A DNA stretch of 64,000 nt from Hyphomicrobium sp. ghe19 (GTDB lineage: Bacteria; Pseudomonadota; Alphaproteobacteria; Rhizobiales; Hyphomicrobiaceae), in assembly GCF_902712875.1 (NCBI RefSeq), contig NZ_LR743509.1, forward strand, positions 1,488,001-1,552,000, given 5' to 3'. Below, in pieces: positions 8,636 to 18,294 of the stretch (its first letter is position 1; each line of letters begins with the position of its first letter). Below the pieces are notes generated by a model. The model saw only the letters and a program-made list of their open reading frames with translations. It did no database searches and was not told the origin of the DNA. A program made the position numbers and the translations under genes.

Positions 8636-8761
8636 TGTCCAGTCCGGAATTGCAGCAGCCGCTCCAGCTGAGTTCGAAGCCAAGTTGCGGCCTCGGCTTC
8701 GTCTCAGTTGCTAACCGCTGTAACGGCCCGAGAGCAGTCTACCCAATCGCTGCAGCAGACC

Positions 8762-8800
8762 CCCCTTCATGGGAGGGGCAGTATTATTTTTGTTTTCGAC
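8762..8800 (+). terminator. Terminator after HisA/HisF-like gene
   Basis: CCCCT at 8762-8766 pairs with AGGGG at 8774-8778 and is followed by a T-rich run up to about 8796. It lies about 130 bases after the rightward gene and just beyond the 3' end of the convergent fae gene. The stem is short, so the call is moderate. Confidence 0.4.
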
Positions 8801-8821
8801 CTGCTGAGGACGGTTTCCGCT

Positions 8822-9334
8822 TCAAGCCTTCGCAGCGAACGGATGCTGAGCCGAGTTACGCTGAGCGGTTGCTTCGGCAGCCGTCGGCTTGCCTGCAACA
8901 GCGCGTGCGATCGATTCCTTCACGGCGCGGTAGTTGTAGTCCTGGATCTTGGCGTCGTCGGCAGCTTCCCAGTGGATGAACACGCCAACGCAGATGTAGA
9001 GATCATCAGCTTCAGCAGCCGGGATGACGCCTTCAGCAACCGAGTCCTGAACGGCCTTTGCAACGCCGTACTGAGCCGGTCCGAACATCTGAACGGCCTG
9101 GCGGGCGTCCTTGATCGTGACCTTGTTGTAAAGGATCGTGTTCGGCTTGCAGGCGAGGTTCGGCGCGATCACGGCGAGAAGCGTCGTGAAGCCGTCCTTG
9201 TTGTTCGTCAGGGCGTTGCAGAACGCCGTCTCAGCAGCCGAACCGCGCGGTCCGATGATGAGGTCGATGTGAGCGACTTCGTTGCCGTCACCGACGAGCG
9301 ACTCGCCGACCATGACTTTATTGATTTTGGCCAT
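8822..9334 (-). CDS. fae: Formaldehyde-activating enzyme
   Basis: A 170-residue Fae that catalyses condensation of formaldehyde with tetrahydromethanopterin to methylene-H4MPT in the cytoplasm. The whole sequence is characteristic: [27 protein letters not shown] with the active-site His at residue 22, then [21 protein letters not shown] and [21 protein letters not shown]. The ATG at 9334 follows a GGAGG ribosome-binding site. Its own promoter is expected in the 230 bases upstream (9335-9564), which would suit the very high expression of fae in methylotrophs. Confidence 0.97.
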   Translation of the reverse strand: MAKINKVMVGESLVGDGNEVAHIDLIIGPRGSAAETAFCNALTNNKDGFTTLLAVIAPNLACKPNTILYNKVTIKDARQAVQMFGPAQYGVAKAVQDSVAEGVIPAAEADDLYICVGVFIHWEAADDAKIQDYNYRAVKESIARAVAGKPTAAEATAQRNSAQHPFAAKA

Positions 9335-9564
9335 TAGGGGGGTTCCTCCCACGAAATAAACGATATGAGCACCAACGCTCCCCCGTCAAAAGTCGGGAAT
9401 TCGCTGTGTTGCTCTGGCGATGATATCCAAGCACGTCGGCGCCCTGGTGTCATGAGTACCAGCGTCAGGCACAATGGATCGGCCCGCATCGAATGCGGAC
9501 ACGGCGCCTGTATTGCCCTAGGTCAACGAGCGAGACAAGCCCTTAAAATGGGGCGCGGCGGCAT

Positions 9565-10428
9565 TCAGGAGTGTTTCCGCTCGATTAACGCGTCGGCGAA
9601 AAGGGTCGTGACTACAAAATCAGCAGTGGTACCCGGATTGAGACGGCTCTGTTTCAACTTTGCGTCAAAATCCAGAAGGGCGGACAGTGATTTCGCAGTT
9701 GCAACAGGAAACCAGCTCGACTTGAGCGCGTGTGCTTCGCGCTGCACATCGAGAGCGGTTTCAAGACCGTATTTCCGCGTGATGTGCGTATCGGGGACCT
9801 CGGCCAGCAACGACATATGCAACGTCGTTATCGAAAGGGCCGGGTCGGCTCCTGGTGCTGCGCGCGCCGCGTGGAGCGCGGGCAAAGCGAAATCGAAAAC
9901 GTCTGCGAAGACGTTCACATAGGCGTTCGCGATGCGATCGCGTTCGGCGGCAATGTGCATTGCGGCAATAAGAGTGAGCCGGTTTGCTTCAGCGCGAACG
10001 TCGCCCTCACTGACTGCGCCGAGGCCCGCGGGATTGGCGATGCGGATTGCTTCGAACGCGTCGTCGGCGTCCGCTACATCGAGGGCTGAAAGAATATTGC
10101 CGAGGCGGCGGCGCAGACCGACGTCGAACGTCGTTTCGCTCGCAGCCTTTGCGAGCGGCGCGCAAAGAAGCACGATGCCGAGGTTGGTATTCATGCCGGT
10201 CGCGGCAACGCTCGCCTCAGTCGCGCGGAGGATGCGCTTGCCGACGCTCAGTGCGGGATCGGCTATCGGACCCGCTGCGGCTTTCGCCGCCTGCTCGAAA
10301 TGGAACACCTCCATGCCGTGCCCGGCGGAATGGCGATGGACATTGCCGGGCTTCAACGCGTTGAGTTCGGCGTGGCAAGCGTCGAGGAAGGCCGCGGTTA
10401 TCTCGGCCGGTTGACGCGGCCCGCTCAT
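9565..10428 (-). CDS. CitG/MdcB-like triphosphoribosyl transferase-family protein of the H4MPT cluster
   Basis: A 287-residue protein related to triphosphoribosyl-dephospho-CoA synthase (CitG). The motif LNALKPGNVHRHSAGHGMEVF and the later GMNTNLGIVLLCAPLA are conserved in the family. No citrate or malonate lyase genes are present. Homologues in the methylotroph H4MPT cluster are thought to help build the cofactor side chain, perhaps transferring a ribose phosphate unit, but this is inference. Its start overlaps the upstream ligase stop by four bases. Confidence 0.78.
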   Translation of the reverse strand: MSGPRQPAEITAAFLDACHAELNALKPGNVHRHSAGHGMEVFHFEQAAKAAAGPIADPALSVGKRILRATEASVAATGMNTNLGIVLLCAPLAKAASETTFDVGLRRRLGNILSALDVADADDAFEAIRIANPAGLGAVSEGDVRAEANRLTLIAAMHIAAERDRIANAYVNVFADVFDFALPALHAARAAPGADPALSITTLHMSLLAEVPDTHITRKYGLETALDVQREAHALKSSWFPVATAKSLSALLDFDAKLKQSRLNPGTTADFVVTTLFADALIERKHS

Positions 10429-11396
10429 GTTTCAACAGCGACGGGAATACCCGACGCCGCGCGGTGCGCGAGGACGGTGTTCAAGAAGTCCTCGGCGATG
10501 GCCCATGCGATGTTGACGTCGGCCACGCCTTGCAGGCCGCGCCATGCTGGATTGGAATTGACTTCCAACACCTGCAGCTCGCCATCGGCCGTTCGAATGA
10601 GATCGATGCCGGCGTAATCGGCATCGACGGCGCGCATCGCCGCCATCGAGATGCTGGTCATTTCGGCGTCGGGGAGATGGACGCGGGCCTTGCCTCCTTG
10701 ATGAATGTTCGTCACCCAATTGGTGCCGCGGCGCGTCATCGCCGCGACAACGCGATGCCTCGTCGCGAGAACGCGCCAATCTTCGAAAAGGCCATCCTTC
10801 GGCGCGACGTAATCCTGCATGTAGTACATCTGATCGACAGTCTCGGGCGCAGGCAATTCGCTCTGCTGCTCGATTTTGCCGATGCCTTTGCCCTGGCTGC
10901 CGAAGATCGGCTTCACGACGAGCGGGCGGTCGAGCCCTTCGGTGTATTCGAGCGCATGAGGAAGCGTTTCGCAGACGCGCGTGCGCGGTGTCGGGATGCC
11001 GTTCTTGTGCAGAAGAAACGTGGTTTGCGATTTATCCACGCAGCGCTCGATGGCGCGCGCATCGTTCCAGACGCGTACGCCGCTTTCGCGCAGCGCATGC
11101 AAGAGGCCCAACCGGAAGGTGATCTGTTCCAGCGTGCCCGCCGAGATCGAGCGGACGAAAACGCCGTCGGGCAAGCGGCCTTTGAAGCCCGGAATATCGA
11201 TGCCGCTTTCGAGCCCGGTGTCGAAGGCGCAATGGGGAAGCGAGGAAACCGTGACGCGCGCGCCCATGGCTTCGAGCGAGCGCACGATGCGGCGCGCGTG
11301 CCATTCGCCCCGCCCTTCCTCGATCAGAAGGGCGAGGTGAAGCCCATCGCCTGGGCCTGGCAAAGGATCAGGCTTTGCCTCAGCGGAAGCTCGCAT
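10425..11396 (-). CDS. RimK-like ATP-grasp glutamate ligase of the H4MPT cluster
   Basis: A 323-residue ATP-grasp protein of the RimK/MptN group. It shows RPLVVKPIFGSQGKGIGKIEQ (nucleotide loop), YYMQDYV, and DLIRTADGELQVLEVNSNPAWRGLQ (metal-binding strand). MptN adds alpha-glutamate to the tetrahydromethanopterin side chain in archaea. In bacterial methylotrophs the homologue could add glutamates to H4MPT-like or methylofuran cofactors. It overlaps mch by 17 bases, so it is translated from the same message. Confidence 0.82.
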   Translation of the reverse strand: MRASAEAKPDPLPGPGDGLHLALLIEEGRGEWHARRIVRSLEAMGARVTVSSLPHCAFDTGLESGIDIPGFKGRLPDGVFVRSISAGTLEQITFRLGLLHALRESGVRVWNDARAIERCVDKSQTTFLLHKNGIPTPRTRVCETLPHALEYTEGLDRPLVVKPIFGSQGKGIGKIEQQSELPAPETVDQMYYMQDYVAPKDGLFEDWRVLATRHRVVAAMTRRGTNWVTNIHQGGKARVHLPDAEMTSISMAAMRAVDADYAGIDLIRTADGELQVLEVNSNPAWRGLQGVADVNIAWAIAEDFLNTVLAHRAASGIPVAVET

Positions 11397-12339
11397 CGAC
11401 GATCTCCGGCGCCAGCTCGCCTGCGCGGAAGGAATTGCCCGTCTCGACGTTAGAGACGATCACCTGAGCGGGTGAGAACAGCATCGGGTCGATCTTATAG
11501 AAGTCGCCGTTAACGTCGGCGAAGATCTCGGCGAACGGTTTGCCATAGGCGCCGCACGTGCTCGACGGCAGGTTCTCTGCAAGCCGCTTCGCATCGGTGT
11601 CGGGACCTTTGACGAAGAGATGGATGCGGCCACCATAGATGATCGCATCGTTGGTGCGCCCCATCGCCTTGACGAAATCGGGAATCGGCGGCGCGATCGG
11701 CGTCGTGCCCGTGCCGTCGAGGATATTCTCGAGAGGGAAGTGCAGAGCGTGGGCTTTATGGATCGCGACCTCGAGAACGCGGGCTGCGATCTGTACGGTG
11801 CCTGCAAGGCTCCAGGTCGTCGCGTACATGATGGTCAAGCCGGTCGGATCGATGCCGCAGCCTGTCGACAGTTTCGCGATGACTGCCGAAGGCGGCGCCT
11901 TATCGCCCTCGATGACAAGCGTCGCCTGCGGATGGTGGTCGACGTAACCGAGTTCTTTGTACAAGTCTTCGACGCGCGACAGGGCTCGCGCCGGTCCTGA
12001 GCCAAGCGCGAAGAAGCCCGAGGCTTCGTCGCTGATCGTCCAACCGGCGTACTGGCTGGCGAGGCAGGCAATGACCGGATTGTTCGACGATACGACGACG
12101 CCGAGCGGCCAATTCTTGAGGCCGGACGATTGCGTGAATGCGACGGTGCCGAGCCCGCCCATGCAGACTTCGCCGAGACGGCGGCCGGCTTCAAGTCCGC
12201 CGACGACGTTCGCGCCCATATCGATGAGGCGTTCGCCGAGGCTGCCTTTCGACACGGAGATGCGGAGTGCGTCGGCATCGGCAACGATTTCGTCGACGAG
12301 CTTTGCTGCGCGTGCCGAGACGCTGGGCTGCTTTACCAT
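11380..12339 (-). CDS. mch: Methenyltetrahydromethanopterin cyclohydrolase
   Basis: A 319-residue Mch that hydrolyses methenyl-H4MPT to formyl-H4MPT in cytoplasmic formaldehyde oxidation. Hallmarks include MGANVVGGLEAGRRLGEVCMGGLG near the N-terminus, SSNNPVIACLASQYAGW in the middle, and GRTNDAIIYGGRIHLFV towards the C-terminus. Length and sequence agree with the family throughout. It works after MtdB, encoded in the same operon. Confidence 0.96.
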   Translation of the reverse strand: MVKQPSVSARAAKLVDEIVADADALRISVSKGSLGERLIDMGANVVGGLEAGRRLGEVCMGGLGTVAFTQSSGLKNWPLGVVVSSNNPVIACLASQYAGWTISDEASGFFALGSGPARALSRVEDLYKELGYVDHHPQATLVIEGDKAPPSAVIAKLSTGCGIDPTGLTIMYATTWSLAGTVQIAARVLEVAIHKAHALHFPLENILDGTGTTPIAPPIPDFVKAMGRTNDAIIYGGRIHLFVKGPDTDAKRLAENLPSSTCGAYGKPFAEIFADVNGDFYKIDPMLFSPAQVIVSNVETGNSFRAGELAPEIVDASFR

Positions 12340-12353
12340 TGGGAACTCCGCGG

Positions 12354-13484
12354 TCAGGATTTGGCGTGTCCGTATATCAGGTCTTCAAGTTCCGCCAAGC
12401 GTTTACGGGCGAGCGCTTCTGCCGCATCAGCCGTCGGAGCCTCGGCGAAAGCCGTCGCCAAGGGGGCGCCGAGGGGGATGAACGTTCCGGGTGGGCCCCG
12501 GTCGGCAGCCCAGTCCGGCCATGCAATATCATTCAGAAAGATGGGCCAGCGATCGGCGTGCAGGATGGCGGCGGCTTTTTCCTGAGTGTCGAAAGCGTCA
12601 CGGTATTGGAGCCGTGAACCGTTTACCGCATCAACATGATCCTGAAAAAGATGGCCATCGGCGTCATCGAAAATATCGAAAGTGGCCCCTGGTCGAGGAT
12701 TGACCTCAAGAAGCCAAAGCTCATTGTTCGCAACGATATAGTCGAACGAAGCAACGCCTTTGAGACCAAGTTCGCTGGCTACGCGGCCCGTATATTCGAG
12801 AGCCTTCTGGTGTTCTGGGGCAGAGGGGCTAGGTGGCAGCGTTACGGCGCCTCCATACCGGAATTCGGCACCTCTTGCGGGCGCGCACCACTGCCGGCTT
12901 AGGTATGTCCATGAGGCACGGTTGTTGCCCACGAAACATGCCGAGATTCTCTCGCCTTTTAGAAGCTTCTGAAAGTAGCGACGCGGACGCGCGATGGATT
13001 GGGCATTGGCATGCCGAATATGGCGGCCGCCGCTGCCGCCAACCCGCTTCGTGATCCAGCCGGCCGTATCGGCAGGTGGAGACGTTTGCGTTTCGGGATG
13101 CGGGATACCGAGCCTGTCGAGAACCCCGAAGAAGCTCTGCGGGTCCTTGCAGGCTTTGTAGGTCGCGGCGCCGGAGCCGAGGAGATTGAACCGGCTTGCG
13201 AGGGCTGCGACGAGACGAGGCTTATCCTCGAAGCCCGAACCCAGGACCAGGCCGATCGGCTTGGTAGATGCAGATCGGGAAAGGTCGTCCAGTGCTGCAA
13301 TCAGCGGCTTCGTGCGGAAGCCGGTTTGCATGGCGCCGTCGAGAACGCGAAAGTCCTCGGCGGCGTCTTGTGTATCGAGATCGCCGAAGGCATCGGCGAC
13401 GAGCGGTCTATAACCGGCGCGCCGGGCGGATTGCGCGAGGCTCCGCCCGGAAAACGCGGCGATGAGGACCGTTTCGCCGCTCAA
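12354..13484 (-). CDS. ATP-grasp ligase of the H4MPT/methylofuran cluster (MfnD-like candidate)
   Basis: A 376-residue ATP-grasp protein. The N-terminal VLIAAFSGRSLAQSARRAGY is a pre-ATP-grasp Rossmann segment. WITKRVGGSGGRHIRHANAQ is the glycine-rich loop and NNELWLLEVNPRPGATFDIF carries the metal ligands. It resembles the ATP-grasp proteins conserved in methylotroph C1 clusters, whose archaeal relative MfnD glutamylates tyramine in methanofuran synthesis. Which acceptor it uses here is inferred; glutamylation of the tyrosine-furan moiety of methylofuran would fit. Confidence 0.72.
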   Translation of the reverse strand: MSGETVLIAAFSGRSLAQSARRAGYRPLVADAFGDLDTQDAAEDFRVLDGAMQTGFRTKPLIAALDDLSRSASTKPIGLVLGSGFEDKPRLVAALASRFNLLGSGAATYKACKDPQSFFGVLDRLGIPHPETQTSPPADTAGWITKRVGGSGGRHIRHANAQSIARPRRYFQKLLKGERISACFVGNNRASWTYLSRQWCAPARGAEFRYGGAVTLPPSPSAPEHQKALEYTGRVASELGLKGVASFDYIVANNELWLLEVNPRPGATFDIFDDADGHLFQDHVDAVNGSRLQYRDAFDTQEKAAAILHADRWPIFLNDIAWPDWAADRGPPGTFIPLGAPLATAFAEAPTADAAEALARKRLAELEDLIYGHAKS

Positions 13485-13494
13485 GCCCTAAGCC

Positions 13495-14400
13495 TCAAGC
13501 CAGTCCGACGAGCTTCTTCGCGAAGGTGTAGGCATCGCGGAAGTCGAGCACGAGCGGCTTGTCGGAATCGATCATCTGCTTGAACAGGCCCGATTCGCAT
13601 TTGTACTTGATGTCGCCGATCGCGAGCGGGCCGACGCCGAGCGCGTCGCAACCGGGGAGCTTCTCGCCGTTCATGAAAAGCTCCATGCCTTCGACGCCTG
13701 CGGGCGGCACGGCGTTGACGTCGGCGATGACCTTCAGGTTCTTGGCGAGCTGCTTGTGCTCCTTGGATACGACCTGAACGCCGGCTGCAGCTGCTGCGAA
13801 GATCACATCGGCATTGGCGATGATCTCAGCCTTTTGCGCGTCGGTTTCGCCGGGGACGGCCTTCAGGTCGACGCCGAAGCGGGCCTTCGAAATCTCGGCG
13901 CTCTTGATGACGCGCTCGACGCCGCGGTGGGCGACGAGCTGGACGTCGGCGCCTTCAAGGGCGGAGATGATGGACGAAGCAAATCCGACAACGCCGGTTG
14001 CGCCGAAGACCGCAACCTTGACGCCCTTCCAGTCCCTATTGAACTTGTCCTTCAGGAGCTTCTCGACGCAAGCGACCATCGCGGCCGCGGTCGTGAACGA
14101 GCCTGCCGGGTCGGCGAAAACCGAGCATTCGAACGGCGGAACCATCGCCTTCTTCGCTGCGTCGAGCATGTCGAGCGCGAGGATCGCATCCTTGCCGCCC
14201 ATGAAGAATCCGGTGCGCACGCCGTAATTCGGGGGGCGCGAGAAAATCGCGTCCTGGATCAGGCCAGTTACTTCGCCCAATTCAACGTTGATGTAGGGAA
14301 CGATCACCTTGTAGCCAGCGTCGGCCGCCATGTTCACGTCGAAGGGGCTCATGTGCTTCTGCGGCGCGAGCATATGCAGAATAGGTGTGGCGTCGCTCAT
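13495..14400 (-). CDS. mtdB: NAD(P)-dependent methylene-tetrahydromethanopterin dehydrogenase
   Basis: A 301-residue MtdB that oxidises methylene-H4MPT to methenyl-H4MPT. Diagnostic segments are ILHMLAPQKHMSPFDVNMAADAGY at the start, GGKDAILALDMLDAAKKAM, and the dinucleotide-binding fold VAVFGATGVVGFASSIISALEGADV. It closely matches methylotroph MtdB rather than MtdA. The neighbouring mch encodes the next step of the pathway. Confidence 0.95.
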   Translation of the reverse strand: MSDATPILHMLAPQKHMSPFDVNMAADAGYKVIVPYINVELGEVTGLIQDAIFSRPPNYGVRTGFFMGGKDAILALDMLDAAKKAMVPPFECSVFADPAGSFTTAAAMVACVEKLLKDKFNRDWKGVKVAVFGATGVVGFASSIISALEGADVQLVAHRGVERVIKSAEISKARFGVDLKAVPGETDAQKAEIIANADVIFAAAAAGVQVVSKEHKQLAKNLKVIADVNAVPPAGVEGMELFMNGEKLPGCDALGVGPLAIGDIKYKCESGLFKQMIDSDKPLVLDFRDAYTFAKKLVGLA

Positions 14401-14405
14401 TTGAT

Positions 14406-15410
14406 TTATTGCTCCGTACGTTGGGAATTTCGCAGCGTTTCTATGATGGCGCCGGAATTGCGGCCTTGTGCAATTTGGATTTCGAGCCCGAGGCCTTTAG
14501 CGTCTTCGTATAAAGAATGATAGAGGCGTTCTGCCGCTTTCTGGCTCTCGACGAAGGCGAACCCGGTCGGACCCCAGGAGCTTTGTCCGATGCCGGTTGC
14601 ACCCAGTTCTCCCATTCGCGCTGCGAGATGTCCGACAGCTTCACTTGTCCATGGGCTACCGCCCTGTTTCGTCGCGAAATGGCCGCCGACGATTTCCTGA
14701 ATTTCCGTCAGCGCCGAGCCGAACGCGCCGAGGTCTTCCTCTTTCAACCCGGGCACAAGTTTCATCAGGACCAAACGGCAGATGTGCGCCGCGCTCGCTT
14801 CGGAAAAGGGGGGGAGCCCGGCAAATGCCGTGGTCTCGGCTTCCCCGGAGACGCCTGCATCGCGTGGGTCCAGGATGAGCATCACCCGCCATTCCGCCGG
14901 GAAGTCGGAACGCAGCGTCAGGGGCGGGGGCCTGTCTTCTTTGCCTTTGCCGCCGTCGATGATGAAGCCGCCTGACCGGAATGCCTCGAGCCCGATACCG
15001 GAACGTGCTCCGCGATCGCCCAGGGCCGCGAGGTCTGCCGCTGAAAGTTCGCGCCCCTCCATCCGCGCCACTGCCGCGCCGACAGCGAGGGCGAGTTGCG
15101 TTCCCGATCCGAGGCCCGCATGTGCGGGGATGGCTTCTGAAACAGTTATGGCGTAGCCGTTGTCCTGGTTCTTATCCGAGTCCTCACCGGCGAATTTACG
15201 GAGAAGGGCAACGGCTCGCTGGCTTTCGGGGCCGGTGGCCGAATGGTGACCGGCTTTCGTTAGCGTGAGCTGGGTGCTCGGTCGGTCGATGCTCAAGCCA
15301 ATGCTTCCGTAGCGCCGGCCTAGTCCCCCGTTCAAATCGAGGAAGCCAAGGTGCAGTCGCGCGGGAGCCGTGACGCGGATCGCGGCAGAGGTTGCCGGAA
15401 AAGGCCTCAC
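14406..15410 (-). CDS. Beta-ribofuranosylaminobenzene 5'-phosphate synthase (MptG-like)
   Basis: A 334-residue GHMP-kinase-fold protein, the first committed enzyme of H4MPT synthesis. It couples p-aminobenzoate with PRPP, releasing CO2 and diphosphate. Visible motifs are VTAPARLHLGFLDLNGGLGRRYGSIGL at the start, IPAHAGLGSGTQLALAVGAAVA (GHMP glycine loop) and GIGQSSWGPTGFAFV near the end. It is the first gene of the leftward operon, 114 bases from the divergent dehydratase gene. Confidence 0.9.
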   Translation of the reverse strand: MRPFPATSAAIRVTAPARLHLGFLDLNGGLGRRYGSIGLSIDRPSTQLTLTKAGHHSATGPESQRAVALLRKFAGEDSDKNQDNGYAITVSEAIPAHAGLGSGTQLALAVGAAVARMEGRELSAADLAALGDRGARSGIGLEAFRSGGFIIDGGKGKEDRPPPLTLRSDFPAEWRVMLILDPRDAGVSGEAETTAFAGLPPFSEASAAHICRLVLMKLVPGLKEEDLGAFGSALTEIQEIVGGHFATKQGGSPWTSEAVGHLAARMGELGATGIGQSSWGPTGFAFVESQKAAERLYHSLYEDAKGLGLEIQIAQGRNSGAIIETLRNSQRTEQ

Positions 15411-15524
15411 GTAAGACGGTCCTTTCTGATAGCCGCCGGAGGCATCCGTTTGATTGTTTAGCGGTTGCGGCGGCGGTAGGATTTAAAGAAGCGAGTTGTC
15501 CGATAATTGGAGGTCGAGGGCAAG

Positions 15525-15902
15525 ATGAGTGCAGAACGCGAAAAACCGATGGCCGATGCCGATGTCAATGCTTGGCTGGCCGCCAACCTTCCGACCTGGA
15601 AGCTCGAGAACGGCTGGATACGCCGCACATACAAGACAGCGAGCTGGAAGGGCACGCTCATGGTCGTCAACACCGTCGGCCATCTCGCCGAAGCGGCGTG
15701 GCATCACCCGGATATGACGCTGTCCTATGCTTGGGTCGAGGTTCGTCTGATGAACCATGCGGCCAAGGGCATCACCTCGAAGGATCTCGAGCTCGCCAAA
15801 AAGATCGAGGATGTCGTGCACTGGCAGCCGGGCAAAGAAGGCAAAGGCCTCGAAGGCACGCCCCAGGGCGACATGCGGTTCGCGTACATCAAGTACGACT
15901 GA
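15525..15902 (+). CDS. 4a-hydroxytetrahydrobiopterin dehydratase (pterin carbinolamine dehydratase-like)
   Basis: A 125-residue PCD/DCoH-family protein. The signature HLAEAAWHHPDMTLSYAWVEVRLMNH carries the catalytic histidines. Members in C1 clusters are suspected of acting on pterins during H4MPT synthesis rather than on biopterin. ATG at 15525 was preferred to an in-frame TTG at 15507 because of spacing to the GAGGTCGAGGG stretch. folK follows after 24 bases. Confidence 0.85.
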   Translation: MSAEREKPMADADVNAWLAANLPTWKLENGWIRRTYKTASWKGTLMVVNTVGHLAEAAWHHPDMTLSYAWVEVRLMNHAAKGITSKDLELAKKIEDVVHWQPGKEGKGLEGTPQGDMRFAYIKYD

Positions 15903-15926
15903 ACCTAGCGGCCGGAGGCAACTTCA

Positions 15927-16454
15927 ATGACGAACGCCGAGCGTCCGCAAGCGGAGCTGCGAGGGTCTTCCGGCGCGTCCGATGCCGTTTTGGCGCTCGG
16001 TACGAACCTCGGCAATCGCATTGAAAATATCGAGGAAGCGATCCGCCGGCTCACGGCCGACGGATCAATCCGGCTTGTCTCGCGATCGAAGCTTTATCGA
16101 TCGGCTCCGTGGGGCGTCACGGATCAGGATTGGTTCATCAATGCGTGCATTGCAATCCAAACGACCCTGTCGCCGCATGAGCTGCTCAAGCGCTGCCAAG
16201 CGGTCGAAAACGATATGGGACGCGTGCGCACCATCCGATGGGGACCGCGCGTCATCGACGTCGATATCCTGACATTCAAGGACCTTGCCATAGCGGACCC
16301 GGACCTTGCCGTTCCGCATCCGCTCATCGCCGAGCGCGCGTTCGTGCTGGTGCCGCTCAAGGATGTCGCGCCGGAGCTGAGGCTCAACGGCCGGTCGATC
16401 GATGCGATGCTGGAGAAGCTCGACGCAAGCGAAGTCGAAGCGGTTCAGCCGTGA
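15927..16454 (+). CDS. folK: 2-amino-4-hydroxy-6-hydroxymethyldihydropteridine pyrophosphokinase
   Basis: A 175-residue HPPK that transfers pyrophosphate from ATP to 6-hydroxymethyl-dihydropterin. Clear motifs are ALGTNLGNRIENIEEAIRRL, ACIAIQTTLSPHELL and RTIRWGPRVIDVDIL with the metal-binding DVD pair. With the FolB-like gene and the dehydratase it gives a pterin branch inside the C1 island, shared by folate and H4MPT. Confidence 0.93.
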   Translation: MTNAERPQAELRGSSGASDAVLALGTNLGNRIENIEEAIRRLTADGSIRLVSRSKLYRSAPWGVTDQDWFINACIAIQTTLSPHELLKRCQAVENDMGRVRTIRWGPRVIDVDILTFKDLAIADPDLAVPHPLIAERAFVLVPLKDVAPELRLNGRSIDAMLEKLDASEVEAVQP

Positions 16455-16466
16455 TGAACCAAAAGA

Positions 16467-16502
16467 AAAGCGCAGCGAAGAAACTGATCTTCGCTGCGCT
16501 TT
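16467..16502. terminator. Bidirectional terminator between folK and cytochrome c gene
   Basis: A perfect 14-bp stem pairs AAAGCGCAGCGAAG (16467-16480) with CTTCGCTGCGCTTT (16489-16502), with an 8-base loop. The A-rich left and T-rich right flanks suit termination on both strands, and it lies between two convergent genes. Confidence 0.85.
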
Positions 16503-16534
16503 CTACTAAACGGAACTCAGACGACGAATTCTGA

Positions 16535-16891
16535 TTACTTCAGCGTCTTGAGATATTCGATGAGGTTGGCGCGGTCGCCTTCATCCTTGATGCCGGCGAA
16601 GATCATCTTGGTGCCGGGGACGTCCTTGGCGGGACCCTGCAGCCACTTGTCGAGCGCGGCTTCATCCCAGGTGATCCCGGACTTCTTCAGCGCATCCGAA
16701 TAGTTGTAGTCCGGCAGGCTTCCAGCAGCACGGCCGACGACGCTGCCGAGGTGCGGGCCGACGCCGTTCTTGTCGACCTGGTGGCAGGCCTTGCACTTAT
16801 TGAAGACCGTCTTGCCGGCATCCGCATCGGCGGACATGGCAGCGGTCGGTACTGCTGCGATCATTGCAATCGCCAGAACCCACTTGCGCAT
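16535..16891 (-). CDS. Periplasmic class I c-type cytochrome (c2/c550-like)
   Basis: A 118-residue protein with a signal peptide (MRKWVLAIAMIAAVPTAAMS) and one haem site, CKACH, at residues 33-37. PGTKMIFAGI near the C-terminus supplies the axial methionine, and the family hallmark GVGPHLGSVVGR follows the haem. It is likely a soluble periplasmic electron carrier. In a methylotroph it could accept electrons from methanol dehydrogenase via cytochrome cL, though that is inference from context. Confidence 0.88.
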   Translation of the reverse strand: MRKWVLAIAMIAAVPTAAMSADADAGKTVFNKCKACHQVDKNGVGPHLGSVVGRAAGSLPDYNYSDALKKSGITWDEAALDKWLQGPAKDVPGTKMIFAGIKDEGDRANLIEYLKTLK

Positions 16892-17013
16892 TTCGTTTTC
16901 CTTCCCGTTTCGCCTGAGCGGCATTTTTTAGAAACGCTCCAACTCATAGCTCAGTGGCAGGAAGTTGCCATTTTTTTTCTGAACCGCGACCGAACAGAAT
17001 GCCGCACCGGCAT

Positions 17014-17042
17014 AAAAAAAATTCCGTGCGATTTCGCTGCAC
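17014..17042 (-). terminator. Candidate terminator after pqqE
   Basis: On the minus strand GTGC (17042-17039) pairs with GCAC (17029-17026) around a partly self-pairing GCGAAATCGC loop. A run of eight T follows on that strand (17021-17014). It lies about 60 bases after pqqE. Confidence 0.4.
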
Positions 17043-17104
17043 TGCGTGCGCGGGCTCAGGCTCGGTTAAATGAACATTGCTCGCTGGCAGTTACTGACCG
17101 GTTC

Positions 17105-18265
17105 CTACTCGGCAGCGGTCGCCTTGGCGGGGCTCATGCGGCGGTAGACGAACGGGGGAGGATTGGCGACGCCGCTTTCGGCCTCAGCGGCGGCAACGAA
17201 CGCCAGGTGATGAGGCGAGAGCTTGCAGGCCGGATCGGTGTTCGTCGGATCGCCGGTAAAGGCCATCGCCTGGCAGCGGCAGCCGCCAAAATCGATTTCC
17301 GCGCGCGGGCAGCCCCGGCAAGGTTCCTTCATCCAGCTGGTGCCGCGATATTTTTCGAACGCCTGGCCGTGTAGCCAGATGTCGGCCAGTCGCCGGTCTT
17401 TGACGTTGTCGAACTCGAGACCCGGTACCGATTCTGCAGCATGGCAGGGGAGGACGCGGCCCTGCGGCGTCACGTTCATGACGCCACGGCCCCAGCCACC
17501 CATGCAGGGCTTCGGCGTCTTGGCGTAGTAGTCCGGTACGACGAAATCGAAAACCATGATGCCCTTCAGGCGCTCTTTGGCTTCTTCGACGATTTCGGCG
17601 CTCTTCAAGACTTGCGCCCGCGTCGGCATAAGGCTCGCGCGGTTCTTCAACGCCCAGGCGTAGTATTGGATATTTGCCACTTCGATGCGGCCGGCGCCCA
17701 TCTCGACGGCGAAATTGATGATGTTCGGCAGGTTCTCGATATTGTGGCGATGTATCGGGGCGTTGATGGTGAGCGGCATTTCGAATTCGCGCACCCACTT
17801 GCCGACTTCGCGCTTCTTGGCGAGGCCGTTCTTGTAGGCAGAAATCTTTTCGGCGTTCGCTTCGTCGACGTCCTGGATCGAGAGCTGGACGTGGTCGAGC
17901 CCTAGTTCCTTCAGACGTTTCAGGCGGTCGCGGGTGAGCGTCACACCGGCGGTGATGAGGTTGGTGTAAAGACCGGCCTTCGCTGCAACCTCGACGATGT
18001 CTTCGAGATCCTTGCGAACGGTCGGTTCGCCGCCGGACAAATGGATTTGCAGGATGCCGAGGTCGGCAGCCTGGCGCATGACGTCCTGCCACTCGGCGGT
18101 CGTCAGCTCGCTGTTGACCCGGTCGAGTTCGAGCGGGTTCGAGCAGTAAGGGCACTGCAGCGGGCAGCGGTGAGTCAGCTCAGCAAGCAGGCCGACCGGC
18201 GCGCGGGCGCAAGCCTCAACCAGGGGCTTCTCGGAGAACTGCTCCATCGGTGCTACTTCGTTCAT
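17105..18265 (-). CDS. pqqE: PqqA peptide cyclase, radical SAM enzyme PqqE
   Basis: A 386-residue radical SAM enzyme that makes the Glu-Tyr carbon-carbon crosslink in PqqA. The SAM cluster motif is CPLQCPYC with cysteines at residues 34, 38 and 41. [10 protein letters not shown] follows, and the C-terminal SPASM region carries [32 protein letters not shown] and DPACKLS for auxiliary clusters. It is the last gene of the pqq operon, 29 bases after pqqD. Confidence 0.96.
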   Translation of the reverse strand: MNEVAPMEQFSEKPLVEACARAPVGLLAELTHRCPLQCPYCSNPLELDRVNSELTTAEWQDVMRQAADLGILQIHLSGGEPTVRKDLEDIVEVAAKAGLYTNLITAGVTLTRDRLKRLKELGLDHVQLSIQDVDEANAEKISAYKNGLAKKREVGKWVREFEMPLTINAPIHRHNIENLPNIINFAVEMGAGRIEVANIQYYAWALKNRASLMPTRAQVLKSAEIVEEAKERLKGIMVFDFVVPDYYAKTPKPCMGGWGRGVMNVTPQGRVLPCHAAESVPGLEFDNVKDRRLADIWLHGQAFEKYRGTSWMKEPCRGCPRAEIDFGGCRCQAMAFTGDPTNTDPACKLSPHHLAFVAAAEAESGVANPPPFVYRRMSPAKATAAE

Positions 18266-18294
18266 TGACGTCAGCTCCGTTTTGTCCCGAGTTC